Assembly (NCBI GenBank): GCA_017616695.1
Contig: JAFZXN010000016.1
Location: 1-34,255, forward strand
Length of the DNA stretch: 34,255 nucleotides
Source of the DNA: Clostridia bacterium
Lineage (GTDB): Bacteria > Bacillota > Clostridia > Christensenellales > Borkfalkiaceae
Direction: 5' to 3'
Shown: piece by piece, positions 11,501 to 16,618 of the stretch
Layout of the letters: each line of letters opens with the position of its first letter
How positions within the stretch are numbered: position 1 is the first letter of the stretch
Program-made: the position numbers and the translations under genes
Notes under the pieces: model-generated
What the model was told of the DNA's origin: nothing
The model's database searches: none
What the model saw: the letters and a program-made list of their open reading frames with translations, nothing else

Positions 11501-13498
11501 ACCGTTTTGATCGACCGACGCGATAGAAGGATCGCTGGACGTCCAGTAGACAAAACGCGCGTCGTCATACGTAGTGTTTGACGGCAAAAACCCCGGGAAG
11601 TTCAGTTGCTCCGAAGCGTCGCCCGCGGTCAGCGTTGTCGCAGACTTGAGCGTAAGTCCCGCCACGTCGACCTTCGTGCGTATATAAGCGCACGTCTGTC
11701 CGCCGTAACCGCCTACAACGACCATAGTTGTTCTACTTCCGCCCGCTTTGATTTTAAGGTCTTCCGAAATTTTGACCGTGCCGCCGAAAGCGTGCGAATC
11801 CTTGTGATTCGGCGTAGCGTAAGCCGTAACTTCGCCGCCGTTGATCGTGATGTTAGACCAACCCCATCTGGGCGCGCAGCCGATCGCGTAACCCCAGTCT
11901 TCATAAGGGATATCCGCATAGACCTTACCGCCGTTGACGATAATGGTGGAGTTGATGCCACCGATGCCCTCGGGATCGCCGAGACCCGCGTGAATATTGC
12001 CGTAACGGGCGTGGCCCGTGACTTCGCCGCCGTTGACGATCAGTTTGCCTCCGTGCTGGCAGCTGATGCCGATATCGTTTCTGCCCGCCTGACCGGTGAC
12101 GCGGCAGCCGTTGACGGTCAGCGTCGCGCCGTCGGCGTCAATGCCCGGGTTGCCTGGGTTCCAGCCGGGATAGGCTCCTTCACCGGTGGTGCCGTTGGCG
12201 TAAAGTTCGCCCATGTTGCTACCCGTGGATTGAGCATAGATAGTCAAAGAAGCGCCGCTTGCCAGTTTGATACCGTGCGAGTCAACAGATAGTTTGACAC
12301 CGTCTTTAATGATAAGATGCACGTCGCCGAGAACGTCGACTTGCGGTTCCAAATTACTTCCGGTATACCACTGTTTGAAGAGCGATTGATTGCTTTCCAC
12401 CACGTACCAACGCGTAAAGCCCTCGGTACCCCAAGTCCGCTGTGTGGTAAGCGGTTGATAAGCCGTACACTTCGCCGTGGTGAAGGTGCCGGTCTCTTCA
12501 TTATATTTAAGGTAAGATACCGCAGTCGGGTTGACGACTTTGACGGTGTAGGTCGCCTTCTTGTCGTCGGACGTACTTGTCGTTCCGTTGGTCGCAGTCG
12601 CCGTGATGGTCGTCGTACCTGCACCCACGGGTTGCACGTAACCGTTTGCATTCACCGTGGCGACGCTCTCGTTGCTCGAAGACCAGGTGATATAACGAAG
12701 CTCGTTATACGAAGCGTTGTTCGGCGCAACGGTGGGCAGGTATCTGATGACGTCGCCGCCGTTATTCACGTTGACAGAGGAATTACTAAACGACAAGCCC
12801 GATACGTTGACCTTTTTGGAGATCATAGCGTATCTGTGGCCGTGGTTGGTTTCGTAATTTTCCACCAAAGACACACTGCCCGAGCTGTCGCCCGCTTTAA
12901 CGACCATGTTCTTGCCGAGGGTGACGTTGCCCGCAATAGCAGTGCTTGTGAGACCGTAAACGGTGGTCTTACCGCCGTAGATCTCGGTGGCGCAAGTGAC
13001 GGCGGGGCTACCGGACGCCGTCCTTTGCACGTCCAGCCAACCGCTCCTGACGATGAGAGTTCCTTCGCCGTCTACCGTAGTGTTATACGGGTCGGTAACG
13101 CGCATTTTACCCATATTGTCGCCGGTGGTCTGACCGTAGATGGTCAGGGTGCTGCCCGCCGGAATATGTACGGGATTGTACTGATGCAGCGTCGCCCCGT
13201 TGACGAGAATTATCTTTACGTCGCCGGAAATGTTGAAATCGTAGTCGATATTCATTTCCACGTTTCCGCTGGCATAGTACCAGCCGCTCGTAAAGGTATT
13301 CTTGTTCGAATGCTTGGTGATCTGGTTCGCGCTCGCGGTCTTCGTAGAGCCGTTCTCGTCTATGTACGAGATATTACTCGCCGCTTCGACTTTGAGCGTG
13401 TCCGTTCTTGCGGGATTGAACGCGAACGTCATCGCCAACGCGAAGACTATCGCAAGCGCCGCAATAAAAAGTGTTTTTCTTGCCGTTCGATTTGTCAT
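2594..13498 (-). CDS. Giant multidomain cell-surface protein (3634 aa)
   Basis: The start is fixed by an AAGGAGG site seven bases before the ATG. The protein opens with a signal peptide (residues 1-40). Seven modules with [SK]YL.Y....G.., DV.LII.DGV, LTIYAQS and TINGG repeats look like right-handed beta-helices (starting near 42, 323, 702, 1289, 1678, 1936 and 2262). Eight Big_2 Ig-like domains recur (W.SSDPSVATVD.NGVV.P...GTA.ITVTATNGT; near 230, 613, 921, 1016, 1111, 1200, 1588 and 2177). A bacterial repeat domain follows (2516-2716), then fourteen Cys-rich repeats (2722-3300), a domain ending FTTNHFSTYAVIF (3300-3450), two FIVAR-like helical repeats (3453-3590) and a C-terminal CGG, membrane helix and RKRK tail. 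This is an anchored exoprotein, probably an adhesin or glycan-binding scaffold. No enzyme active site is recognised and there is no LPXTG. The gene follows uxaC but has its own promoters. Confidence 0.93.
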   Translation of the reverse strand: MTNRTARKTLFIAALAIVFALAMTFAFNPARTDTLKVEAASNISYIDENGSTKTASANQITKHSNKNTFTSGWYYASGNVEMNIDYDFNISGDVKIILVNGATLHQYNPVHIPAGSTLTIYGQTTGDNMGKMRVTDPYNTTVDGEGTLIVRSGWLDVQRTASGSPAVTCATEIYGGKTTVYGLTSTAIAGNVTLGKNMVVKAGDSSGSVSLVENYETNHGHRYAMISKKVNVSGLSFSNSSVNVNNGGDVIRYLPTVAPNNASYNELRYITWSSSNESVATVNANGYVQPVGAGTTTITATATNGTTSTSDDKKATYTVKVVNPTAVSYLKYNEETGTFTTAKCTAYQPLTTQRTWGTEGFTRWYVVESNQSLFKQWYTGSNLEPQVDVLGDVHLIIKDGVKLSVDSHGIKLASGASLTIYAQSTGSNMGELYANGTTGEGAYPGWNPGNPGIDADGATLTVNGCRVTGQAGRNDIGISCQHGGKLIVNGGEVTGHARYGNIHAGLGDPEGIGGINSTIIVNGGKVYADIPYEDWGYAIGCAPRWGWSNITINGGEVTAYATPNHKDSHAFGGTVKISEDLKIKAGGSRTTMVVVGGYGGQTCAYIRTKVDVAGLTLKSATTLTAGDASEQLNFPGFLPSNTTYDDARFVYWTSSDPSIASVDQNGLITPHTPGTATITVTATNGTETTEDDKSATCVVTVKYPTAVKYRDYSENGTYLGEKTCPLYYNLAYIGDSWGEAGRTIWYVAKSDKDVGRANVVGDVRLIIMDGVTINCKAGITVDGNNSLTIYSQSARKDNTGKIISGHRFESWQIGYDNAIGGSGSVIINGATIDATGGRFGGGLAGKVTINDGDVYAHTDHYGHALCGTITLNGGKVRASGDSRASSLNGTLISADYMVILANGTTPVRDPSRYVYFENFDAVPVTGISPAPASIELKVNGPSETISATFAPANASYNTQQWLKFSSSDPSVATVDKNGVVSPVSAGTAVITITATNGTETTADDHSTTCTVNVIFVNAKVEIDQSTLELRVNGPSAKLNHTITNEDASVKTVVWSSSDPSVATVDQNGVVKPGFVHSDAPRTVNITVTATNGTEDTSDDSIATCAVTVYFACTEITLDKTTLELEANRDSAKLTYTLTNNDATDKSVVWSSSDPSIATVDQKGVIRPIWGGTVTITVTATNDIDNPNDDTVATCTVTVSKISVTDVTLNETSLSLIAKGASAQLTATLTPTEVSYNNIVWSSSDPSVAKVGQNGVVTPLQKGTAIITVTATNYAPDPDDDVSTTCTVTVELPETVPYLTYNADEKTFDTAECTLYAVVSNTYTWGENGQTSWYVAKTDANIGYVTVVGDVRLIICNNVTLTAGNFYLNGDSSLTIYVQSNDEATMGKLTCAGISGGTITIHGGTVTSTGAGYGAGITGKNITIHSGIITATGVNNGAGIGVDSNSSLTINGGTVTATGAGYGAGIGGSGSAGDAGTITINGGVVTATGDKSSAGIGGAGCDDMNWGGHGGNITINGGEVIAQSKAENVEDYEIGRGIGGGGRSVADRSREFSLTIGEGLVAIGSDSGPVWNDYQYALRSATVRVTAILDVTGVTLDQSSLELFAGNEAVTLHATVSPIESRHNIVWTSSDPSVAKVDKNGAVTPLKKGTAVIKATATNGTSDTSDDYFAECTVTVDEKPQVKYFEYDAGTRTYVEKTTTMYRMLTSDVHYLGSNDSWSADYNNPVWYYAEEDCTIVGEYDGRLNVNGYVFLIIKDGVTVTASNGIYLNNSWEGSSKLIICTQSTDVATMGKLIANGNYYAPGLSGSGTITVNGGIVTATGSNYEYNDGTAGIGPESWYDTDPGPALVVNGGVVTAIGSKNFMGIQNSKIQVNGGTLIAQSNNNVAISGGSIRMKGTLVYAGEDEASAVLVTDFPGNRDYKYVSITSDPDYDPALDVVKYLVFDVNTRTYTEKALDKFEYVESDLTALGNWQSGNEFWYYADMDVTFNDNIRLQANINLILKDGVTVTFGNGIEIEPGATLSIYAQSNDPDKMGKLIVRSDWGHAIGGDYGFNELNIHGGNIFATGSDYNAAIYVETVNVYGGIVKAVGGEDASGIGRPEGPEGLILNVYNGNLEAIGNNGAEAIDTAGSRIRLVGMFVYASYDGADTAEQVFDFPENPNYSYVSLVADPDYVMPDVSGLTINQHELDLLIGGGKGYIIATVTPDDANQTVVWSSSDESVATVNNGVITAVGEGTAIITVTATNGTEDTADDLVEQCVVTVTKPAPVSYLDYDEETGEFVERVCDSYIIISPETAVLSDGTPANMFTDAGKTPVWCVVFGTVELVDPLFVMGDVHLILTDGSRLNANMGICVEGANSLTIYAQSIGDEMGKLRAYGEMGSAGIGAMPRVSLGREKTSADCGTVTINGGNITAIGTDVGAGIGGSGGVLDFNTWSDGPAGKGGTITINGGIVTAIGGENRGVAIGSGYDYNSNGYSDHGTLIIRGEIMVFVGDDDDSLIKTTALSSIHTKRYAIIGGDGPTYAINVEETANGTVEVKDQSAAEKTVTITILPEAGYKLSEITLKSGTINAINSVDDLIALTGRAKYEVGNGDYICVATDGNGKLFLFYAGYSWQSSLPVNGQITFNTDRADEGIYIVSSYDADWGHTLVMEFHVENGYITTVFVDGTDWGHEDILVCTGVSQYALATTYTLTTVTPGKVYEFTMPANAVTVIATFEEVAAHAHDDTTLEFVEAKEPTCTEDGNVAHYLCKECGRYFADANGQEPVEYQSIVIAALGHDLVRHDGKEATCTEAGYKAYDTCSRCDYTTYKEIAALGHDADEVVETVDPTCTEQGYTVYKCSHCGENFNKDYVDALGHDASEFVETVDPTCMEQGYSVYKCSHCGETFQKDFVDAVGHEAGELIETVEATCTEGGYTVYKCLHCGENYETDHVDALGHEAGDWSITKEPTCTENGFKVKYCTHCGEVLESEEIDLVEHSFSDWEAVVEPTCTEKGRRERICSVCDEIESEEIDTIGHTFGDWIVTDLPTCTEKGSKHKVCSGCGEEIVEEIDAIGHTVSEWQIAKEPTCIETGAKHKVCTVCDEEVEVEELATVAHTESEEWVITLEPTCTEKGSKHLLCSVCGEELDVVDIAALGHTFGEWTTTKEATATEEGSEERECTVCHEKESRYIPLAGHTHTITFVEAKDATCEEGGNIAHYICSECGRMFIDENGEISINPEDVPSAPLGHDYIEEVTDSTCKEHGHVKVTCSHCDYEAIEELPFADHTYGDWVVTKEPQIGVRGEETRTCTVCGATETRDVASLPYIPVIEEDGTIVYKEDITEEAKDVTDLFKQANEECGAVEVKAGELVIVFDEDAVTDIGAAEEAVTISAKVSAESDKVENAELVLEVTLEGATFVNGEATVSIPFEKEVPAGKVAKVYYIADDGTMTDMNATFENGKVTFTTNHFSTYAVIFEEEHEESSVNDVIDLIAAIGTVEYTAESKGKIDEARAAYDALTAGQKALVDNYETLTTAESTYAALKAEAESAEPDQEAVNAVKEMIAAIGTVEFTPECKAKISEARIAYVELSGKEKDLVDNYDVLMAAEDAYLELVEGMANTEKHYHVNCGGNITMPAIGLMLIAIAVSFVIFRKRKENVR
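3600..5330 (-). repeat. Fourteen C-x12-CxxC-H protein repeats in the giant gene
   Basis: Residues about 2722-3300 consist of fourteen units of about 36-45 residues with the pattern [ED]PTCTE.G....C..CGE......ALGH. Each normal unit gives one Cys, a CxxC pair and a His about 15-25 residues later. Unit 11 has Ala at the first Cys (ATATEEG) and unit 14 has lost that Cys region (EPQIGVRG), although both keep CxxC. Units 1 and 12 carry a longer insert before the His. The spacing resembles small zinc-ribbon-like knuckles; metal binding is inferred. Confidence 0.8.
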
Positions 13499-13530
13499 TA
13501 TCGAACCTCCTTAAAAATTATTTTTGACAT

Positions 13531-13582
13531 AAAAAAACAGCGCTACCCGTATTACGGCATAAAATGCCGTAAAAGTAACGCT
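13531..13582 (-). terminator. Terminator-like structure in the leader of the giant gene (possible attenuator)
   Basis: Read on the minus strand, AGCGTTAC pairs with GTAGCGCT (8 bp, one G-U). It encloses a perfect 9-bp hairpin (TTACGGCAT, loop TTT, ATGCCGTAA), and a run of seven T follows. It lies 33 bases before the ATG of the giant gene and downstream of two sigma-A promoters, so transcripts of the giant gene must pass it. A second upstream copy of ACGGCAT (13626-13632) could pair with ATGCCGT and compete with the terminator. It could also simply end uxaC transcripts. Confidence 0.7.
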
Positions 13583-13630
13583 TGTTATCGCCCGTTAAAT
13601 CGTTATACGCAAAAAAAGCGGTATTATGCC

Positions 13631-13656
13631 GTCTGTCTGTCTGTCTGTCTGTCTGT
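13631..13656. repeat. Tetranucleotide microsatellite (GTCT)6.5
   Basis: A perfect GTCT repeat of 26 bases lies 133-158 bases upstream of the giant gene start. On the transcribed strand it reads as ACAG repeats, starting within a few bases of the predicted start point of the nearer promoter. Such tracts change length by slipped-strand mispairing. Confidence 0.9.
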
Positions 13657-13660
13657 TAAG

Positions 13661-13689
13661 ATTGTCGCAAACGTCATAATGGTTGTCAA
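13661..13689 (-). promoter_or_regulatory. Second sigma-A promoter of the giant gene
   Basis: TTGACA at 13684-13689, 17-bp spacer, GACAAT at 13661-13666 (4 of 6 to consensus). The predicted start lies at the edge of the ACAG microsatellite. Confidence 0.5.
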
Positions 13690-13724
13690 GCCTTTTTAAG
13701 TAAATAATCGTCTTAAACGTGAAT

Positions 13725-13753
13725 ATTATACTATAATATTTTCATAATGTCAA
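13725..13753 (-). promoter_or_regulatory. Consensus sigma-A promoter of the giant gene
   Basis: TTGACA at 13748-13753, 17-bp spacer, TATAAT at 13725-13730: a perfect consensus promoter beginning 11 bases past the uxaC stop. The predicted start is near 13718, which gives a leader of about 220 nt containing the microsatellite and the terminator-like structure. Confidence 0.8.
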
Positions 13754-13763
13754 ATAGTTTTTT

Positions 13764-15182
13764 TTAAAACGTAACGGATTTTTTAAAATATTCGACGGCG
13801 TTATTGTAGCAAATATCCTGAACTATTTTGCCGACCGACTCGATATCGTCGGGGTACTCGCCGTTTTCGATAAGTTTTCCGAACTCGTTACAAAGTATCC
13901 TTCTGAAATACTCGTGTCTCGAATAGGAAAGAAGGCTCCTCGTATCGGTCAGCGTTCCTATATACTTACCGATCAAAGCCACGGAAGACAGCTCCCTTAA
14001 CTGATTTTCAATGCCGAATTTATGATTATTGAACCACCAACCGCTGCCGAACTGTATCTTGCCCGATACGCCTTCCTGCTGAAAACAGTTGATAAGAGTG
14101 GACAAAACGGCGTTTTCGCTCGGATCGACGCAATATAAAATAGTTTTAGGAAGCTCGTCGGTCTCGTCGAGCGTTTTTAGTATTGCCGCAAGTTTGGCGG
14201 CAAACGCACCGTCGCCGACGCAATCGAAGCCCGTATCGGCGCCTACGTTTTTCAAAGCCCTGACAGAATTGTTTCTCAACGCGCCGACGTGATATTGCTG
14301 CGCCCAACCGTATTTTTTGTACAGCCTGCCAAGATACAAAAGGATATACGTTTTGTATTTGGCAACGTCGGTTTCGGACAGCTTCTTGCCGCGCAAAGCC
14401 TTTTTGAATATCTTTTCGACTTCGGCTCTTGTCGCCGGCTCGTAAAACACGACGTCGAGCGAATGGTCGGAAATAACGCAGCCGACCGAATCGAAAAATT
14501 CCGCGCGTTTATCGAGCGCCGTTTCGAGGCCTTCGAGAGTTTCTATCTTATTTTCGGCAACGGCCTCGAGCTGTTTGAGCCACGGCAGGAAACCGTCGAG
14601 TTCGATATTGACGCACTTATCGGGCTTGAACGACGGCAAAACGGCAAATTTCATCGTTTTATCCGCGCGCAGCTTAACGTGCCATTCCAAAGAATCGACG
14701 GGATCGTCAGTCGTAGAAAGGGTGCGGACGTTGCTCATTTCGATAAGCTTTCTCGCCGTAAGGTTATCGAGCTTCGAGTCGGCGGCGGCGTAGATGCGTT
14801 TGGCGCTTAAAGGCGAAAGCGTTTCGGTTATGCCGAAATACCTTTTAAGTTCGAGGTGCGTCCAGTGATAGAGCGGATTGCCTATCGCATACGGCATCAC
14901 CTCGGCGAATTTAAGAAACTTTTCTTCGTCGCTTCCGTTGCCCGTTATATACTCTTCCTGTATGCCGCACTGCCGCATAACGCGCCACTTGTAATGGTCG
15001 CCGAAATGCCCGTCGACGAGCATGAGTTGCGTTACGGAAGCGTAGCGCCTGTTCTCGTAGACGTCTTTGGGATCGACGTGGCTGAAATAATCGAATACGG
15101 GCATATTCTCCGCGTAATCGTGATAGAGTTTAGCTGCGGTACGATTTTCAAGAAGAAAATCTTCGTCGAGAAATTTTTTCAT
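13764..15182 (-). CDS. uxaC: Uronate (glucuronate/galacturonate) isomerase
   Basis: The 472-residue cytoplasmic protein matches UxaC along its full length. It isomerises D-glucuronate to D-fructuronate and D-galacturonate to D-tagaturonate, the first step of hexuronate catabolism. Family landmarks present are HYKWRVMRQCGI, AIGNPLYHWTHLELKR, STTDDPVDSLEWH, QQYHVGALRNN, LPKTILYC, GSGWWFN and LTDTRSLLSYSRHEYFRRIL. The N-terminal metal motif usually read as DYHCH is DYFSH here, so the first His of the HxH pair is replaced by Phe. WWFND of the E. coli enzyme is WWFNN. A GAGGAT-type ribosome site precedes the ATG. No uxaA, uxaB or uxuA gene is adjacent. A truncated AraC-type regulator remnant lies just upstream and may share its promoter. 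Assignment to the family is firm; catalytic competence is less certain because of the lost His. Confidence 0.95.
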   Translation of the reverse strand: MKKFLDEDFLLENRTAAKLYHDYAENMPVFDYFSHVDPKDVYENRRYASVTQLMLVDGHFGDHYKWRVMRQCGIQEEYITGNGSDEEKFLKFAEVMPYAIGNPLYHWTHLELKRYFGITETLSPLSAKRIYAAADSKLDNLTARKLIEMSNVRTLSTTDDPVDSLEWHVKLRADKTMKFAVLPSFKPDKCVNIELDGFLPWLKQLEAVAENKIETLEGLETALDKRAEFFDSVGCVISDHSLDVVFYEPATRAEVEKIFKKALRGKKLSETDVAKYKTYILLYLGRLYKKYGWAQQYHVGALRNNSVRALKNVGADTGFDCVGDGAFAAKLAAILKTLDETDELPKTILYCVDPSENAVLSTLINCFQQEGVSGKIQFGSGWWFNNHKFGIENQLRELSSVALIGKYIGTLTDTRSLLSYSRHEYFRRILCNEFGKLIENGEYPDDIESVGKIVQDICYNNAVEYFKKSVTF

Positions 15183-15234
15183 CTTTTAATGATCCTCAAA
15201 ATTATAAAAGCGTTAAAATACTTATAACGTATCG

Positions 15235-15345
15235 TCAGTTTTCGCCGCGCCCGCCGTAAAAATATACCGGCTCCCATTCGTCGTGCGAGTGCAAGGAAAC
15301 GTTGCGCGTTTTGAAATGCCTTCCGACAAAGCTTACGTCGTTCAT
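15235..15345 (-). pseudogene. Truncated AraC-family regulator, N-terminal cupin remnant
   Basis: A 36-residue frame starts at the ATG at 15345 with a GGGGAT ribosome site. It reads MNDVSFVGRHFKTRNVSL followed by HSHDEWEPVYFYGGRGEN and a stop. HSHD.WE.VY..GG.GE is typical of the first strands of the AraC sugar-binding cupin domain. No continuation of the cupin or helix-turn-helix region is visible in the 52 bases before uxaC. I infer a deletion remnant of a regulator that once preceded uxaC. It could also be a small peptide gene translated ahead of uxaC. Confidence 0.55.
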
Positions 15346-15422
15346 TTTTATCCCCGTACGGTTTGGCTCTGATACGGTCTCGTCGGCAAAAAAACGTACT
15401 TCGACCGTAAACGTCTTTTTTT

Positions 15423-15451
15423 ATTATAACACAAAAAATCCGTTTTGTGAA
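15423..15451 (-). promoter_or_regulatory. Sigma-A promoter for the regulator remnant and uxaC
   Basis: TTCACA at 15446-15451, 17-bp spacer, TATAAT at 15423-15428. It lies 78 bases before the start of the remnant. No other good promoter was seen before uxaC. Confidence 0.65.
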
Positions 15452-15468
15452 TATTCTTTTGAAGAATA
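15430..15468. promoter_or_regulatory. Two operator-like dyads over the uxaC promoter
   Basis: A 7-bp inverted repeat (CACAAAA at 15430-15436, TTTTGTG at 15443-15449) fills the spacer and overlaps the -35. A second 7-bp repeat (TATTCTT at 15452-15458, AAGAATA at 15462-15468) lies directly upstream of the -35. Both are placed where a repressor or activator could control transcription; no specific factor is recognised. Confidence 0.4.
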
Positions 15469-15575
15469 ATGGCAAAAACGTCGTGATTTTTTGTTTTAAC
15501 GGTCTTGAATCGTACAAAAATGCCAAAATCGGGGATATTTATCGAGATAACAGCGCTTAAAACGGCAGTCGATTG

Positions 15576-16373
15576 TCACAACAGATTTTTTTCGATAAAA
15601 TCGGCAAGCCCGTCTTCGTCGCAGGATAAGGCCACGACGTCGCATTTTTCTTTTACCGCCGTTTCGGCGTTACCCATGGCGACGGACAGCCCCGCGTATT
15701 CGAGCATCGGAAGATCGTTGTAGCCGTCGCCCGCGGCAATTATTTCTTCACGAGAGATATTCAGGCGCTTACCTATCGTTTCAAGCGCGGTCGCCTTGGA
15801 ACAGTTCACGCTGACGAATTCGAGAAAATCCTTTCTCGACGGATACACGCTCACCTTGTCACCCAAAAGCTCTTTCATTTCAAAAAAGTATTCAGGAGTC
15901 GAAACGGGATCGTCGTACCAGACTATCTTGGTGATATTTTGCCCGTTTTCAACGACCTTTTTAAGGTCTTTTATTATTATCGGCTCGACGCGCGACACCG
16001 ACTTATAAAACGCCGACTTTTCGTTTTCGGTCTCCGCATAAAGGCGGTTATCCGACCAGCAGATCATCGTGGAATCACGCTTATGCCCTTCGTCTATTAT
16101 CCTTATAGCAATATCGTCCTCTATATCCGAAGAATAAAGCTTTTCGCCGCGATGCATGACCAGCGCGCCGTTGAATAAAACGAACGGCATATCGCTAATA
16201 TCGAGCGCGGAAACGAACGTAGCTATACCCTGAAGCGGCCTGCCGGTAGAGAGCGTAAATATGTACCCTTTGGCAATAAGAGCCTTTACGGCTTTTACAG
16301 TCCTATCGGTAAGCTCGCTTTTGGAATTTAACAGCGTGCCGTCGATATCCGCGGCAAATAGTCTGTATTTCAT
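15576..16373 (-). CDS. Cof-type HAD-superfamily phosphatase
   Basis: This is a cytoplasmic hydrolase of the haloacid dehalogenase superfamily (Cof/YidA-like group, IIB cap), likely acting on sugar phosphates or similar small phosphates. With the ATG at 16373 the protein has 265 residues, normal for the group. An in-frame GTG at 16385 would add four residues, but the GAGGG ribosome site lies between it and the ATG, so the ATG is preferred. Motif I is DIDGT (nucleophile Asp9, acid Asp11), motif II is TLSTGR, motif III is the Lys in CSKATALE and motif IV is GDGYNDLPML. The substrate cannot be read from sequence. The gene has its own promoter at 16500-16528 and no clear terminator before the next gene. 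Confidence 0.93.
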   Translation of the reverse strand: MKYRLFAADIDGTLLNSKSELTDRTVKAVKALIAKGYIFTLSTGRPLQGIATFVSALDISDMPFVLFNGALVMHRGEKLYSSDIEDDIAIRIIDEGHKRDSTMICWSDNRLYAETENEKSAFYKSVSRVEPIIIKDLKKVVENGQNITKIVWYDDPVSTPEYFFEMKELLGDKVSVYPSRKDFLEFVSVNCSKATALETIGKRLNISREEIIAAGDGYNDLPMLEYAGLSVAMGNAETAVKEKCDVVALSCDEDGLADFIEKNLL

Positions 16374-16499
16374 CGAAACCCTCACGCAAAAAACGATCGC
16401 AAAACGGCAAAAAGTCCGCCTATAAGTCGATTATCGACAATTATCCGTTTTGACTGCGGTGCGATCCGCCCGCTTAAATAACGTAATCGTCTTTTATAT

Positions 16500-16528
16500 A
16501 TAATAACAAATCCGACGGAAAATATCAA
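16500..16528 (-). promoter_or_regulatory. Sigma-A promoter of the HAD phosphatase gene
   Basis: TTGATA at 16523-16528, 17-bp spacer, TATTAT at 16500-16505. It lies about 125 bases before the start codon and downstream of the spoIVA terminator. Confidence 0.6.
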
Positions 16529-16576
16529 CGGTTTTTTACCGTATCGGCGTTAAAAGTGCATTGATTTTTATCCGCC

Positions 16577-16608
16577 CCAAAAAACGCCGCGGGCTTATCG
16601 CCCGCGGC
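16577..16608 (-). terminator. Rho-independent terminator of spoIVA
   Basis: Minus-strand hairpin with a perfect 9-bp stem (GCCGCGGGC / GCCCGCGGC, 5-base loop at 16595-16599), followed by GTTTTTTGGGG. It begins 10 bases after the spoIVA stop. Confidence 0.92.
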
Positions 16609-16618
16609 AAAACTATCG

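Noticed and set aside
15179-15526. 115-codon minus-strand frame overlapping the uxaC start
   Set aside because: It reads through the promoter and the AraC remnant in another frame and has a highly basic, unstructured composition and no ribosome site.
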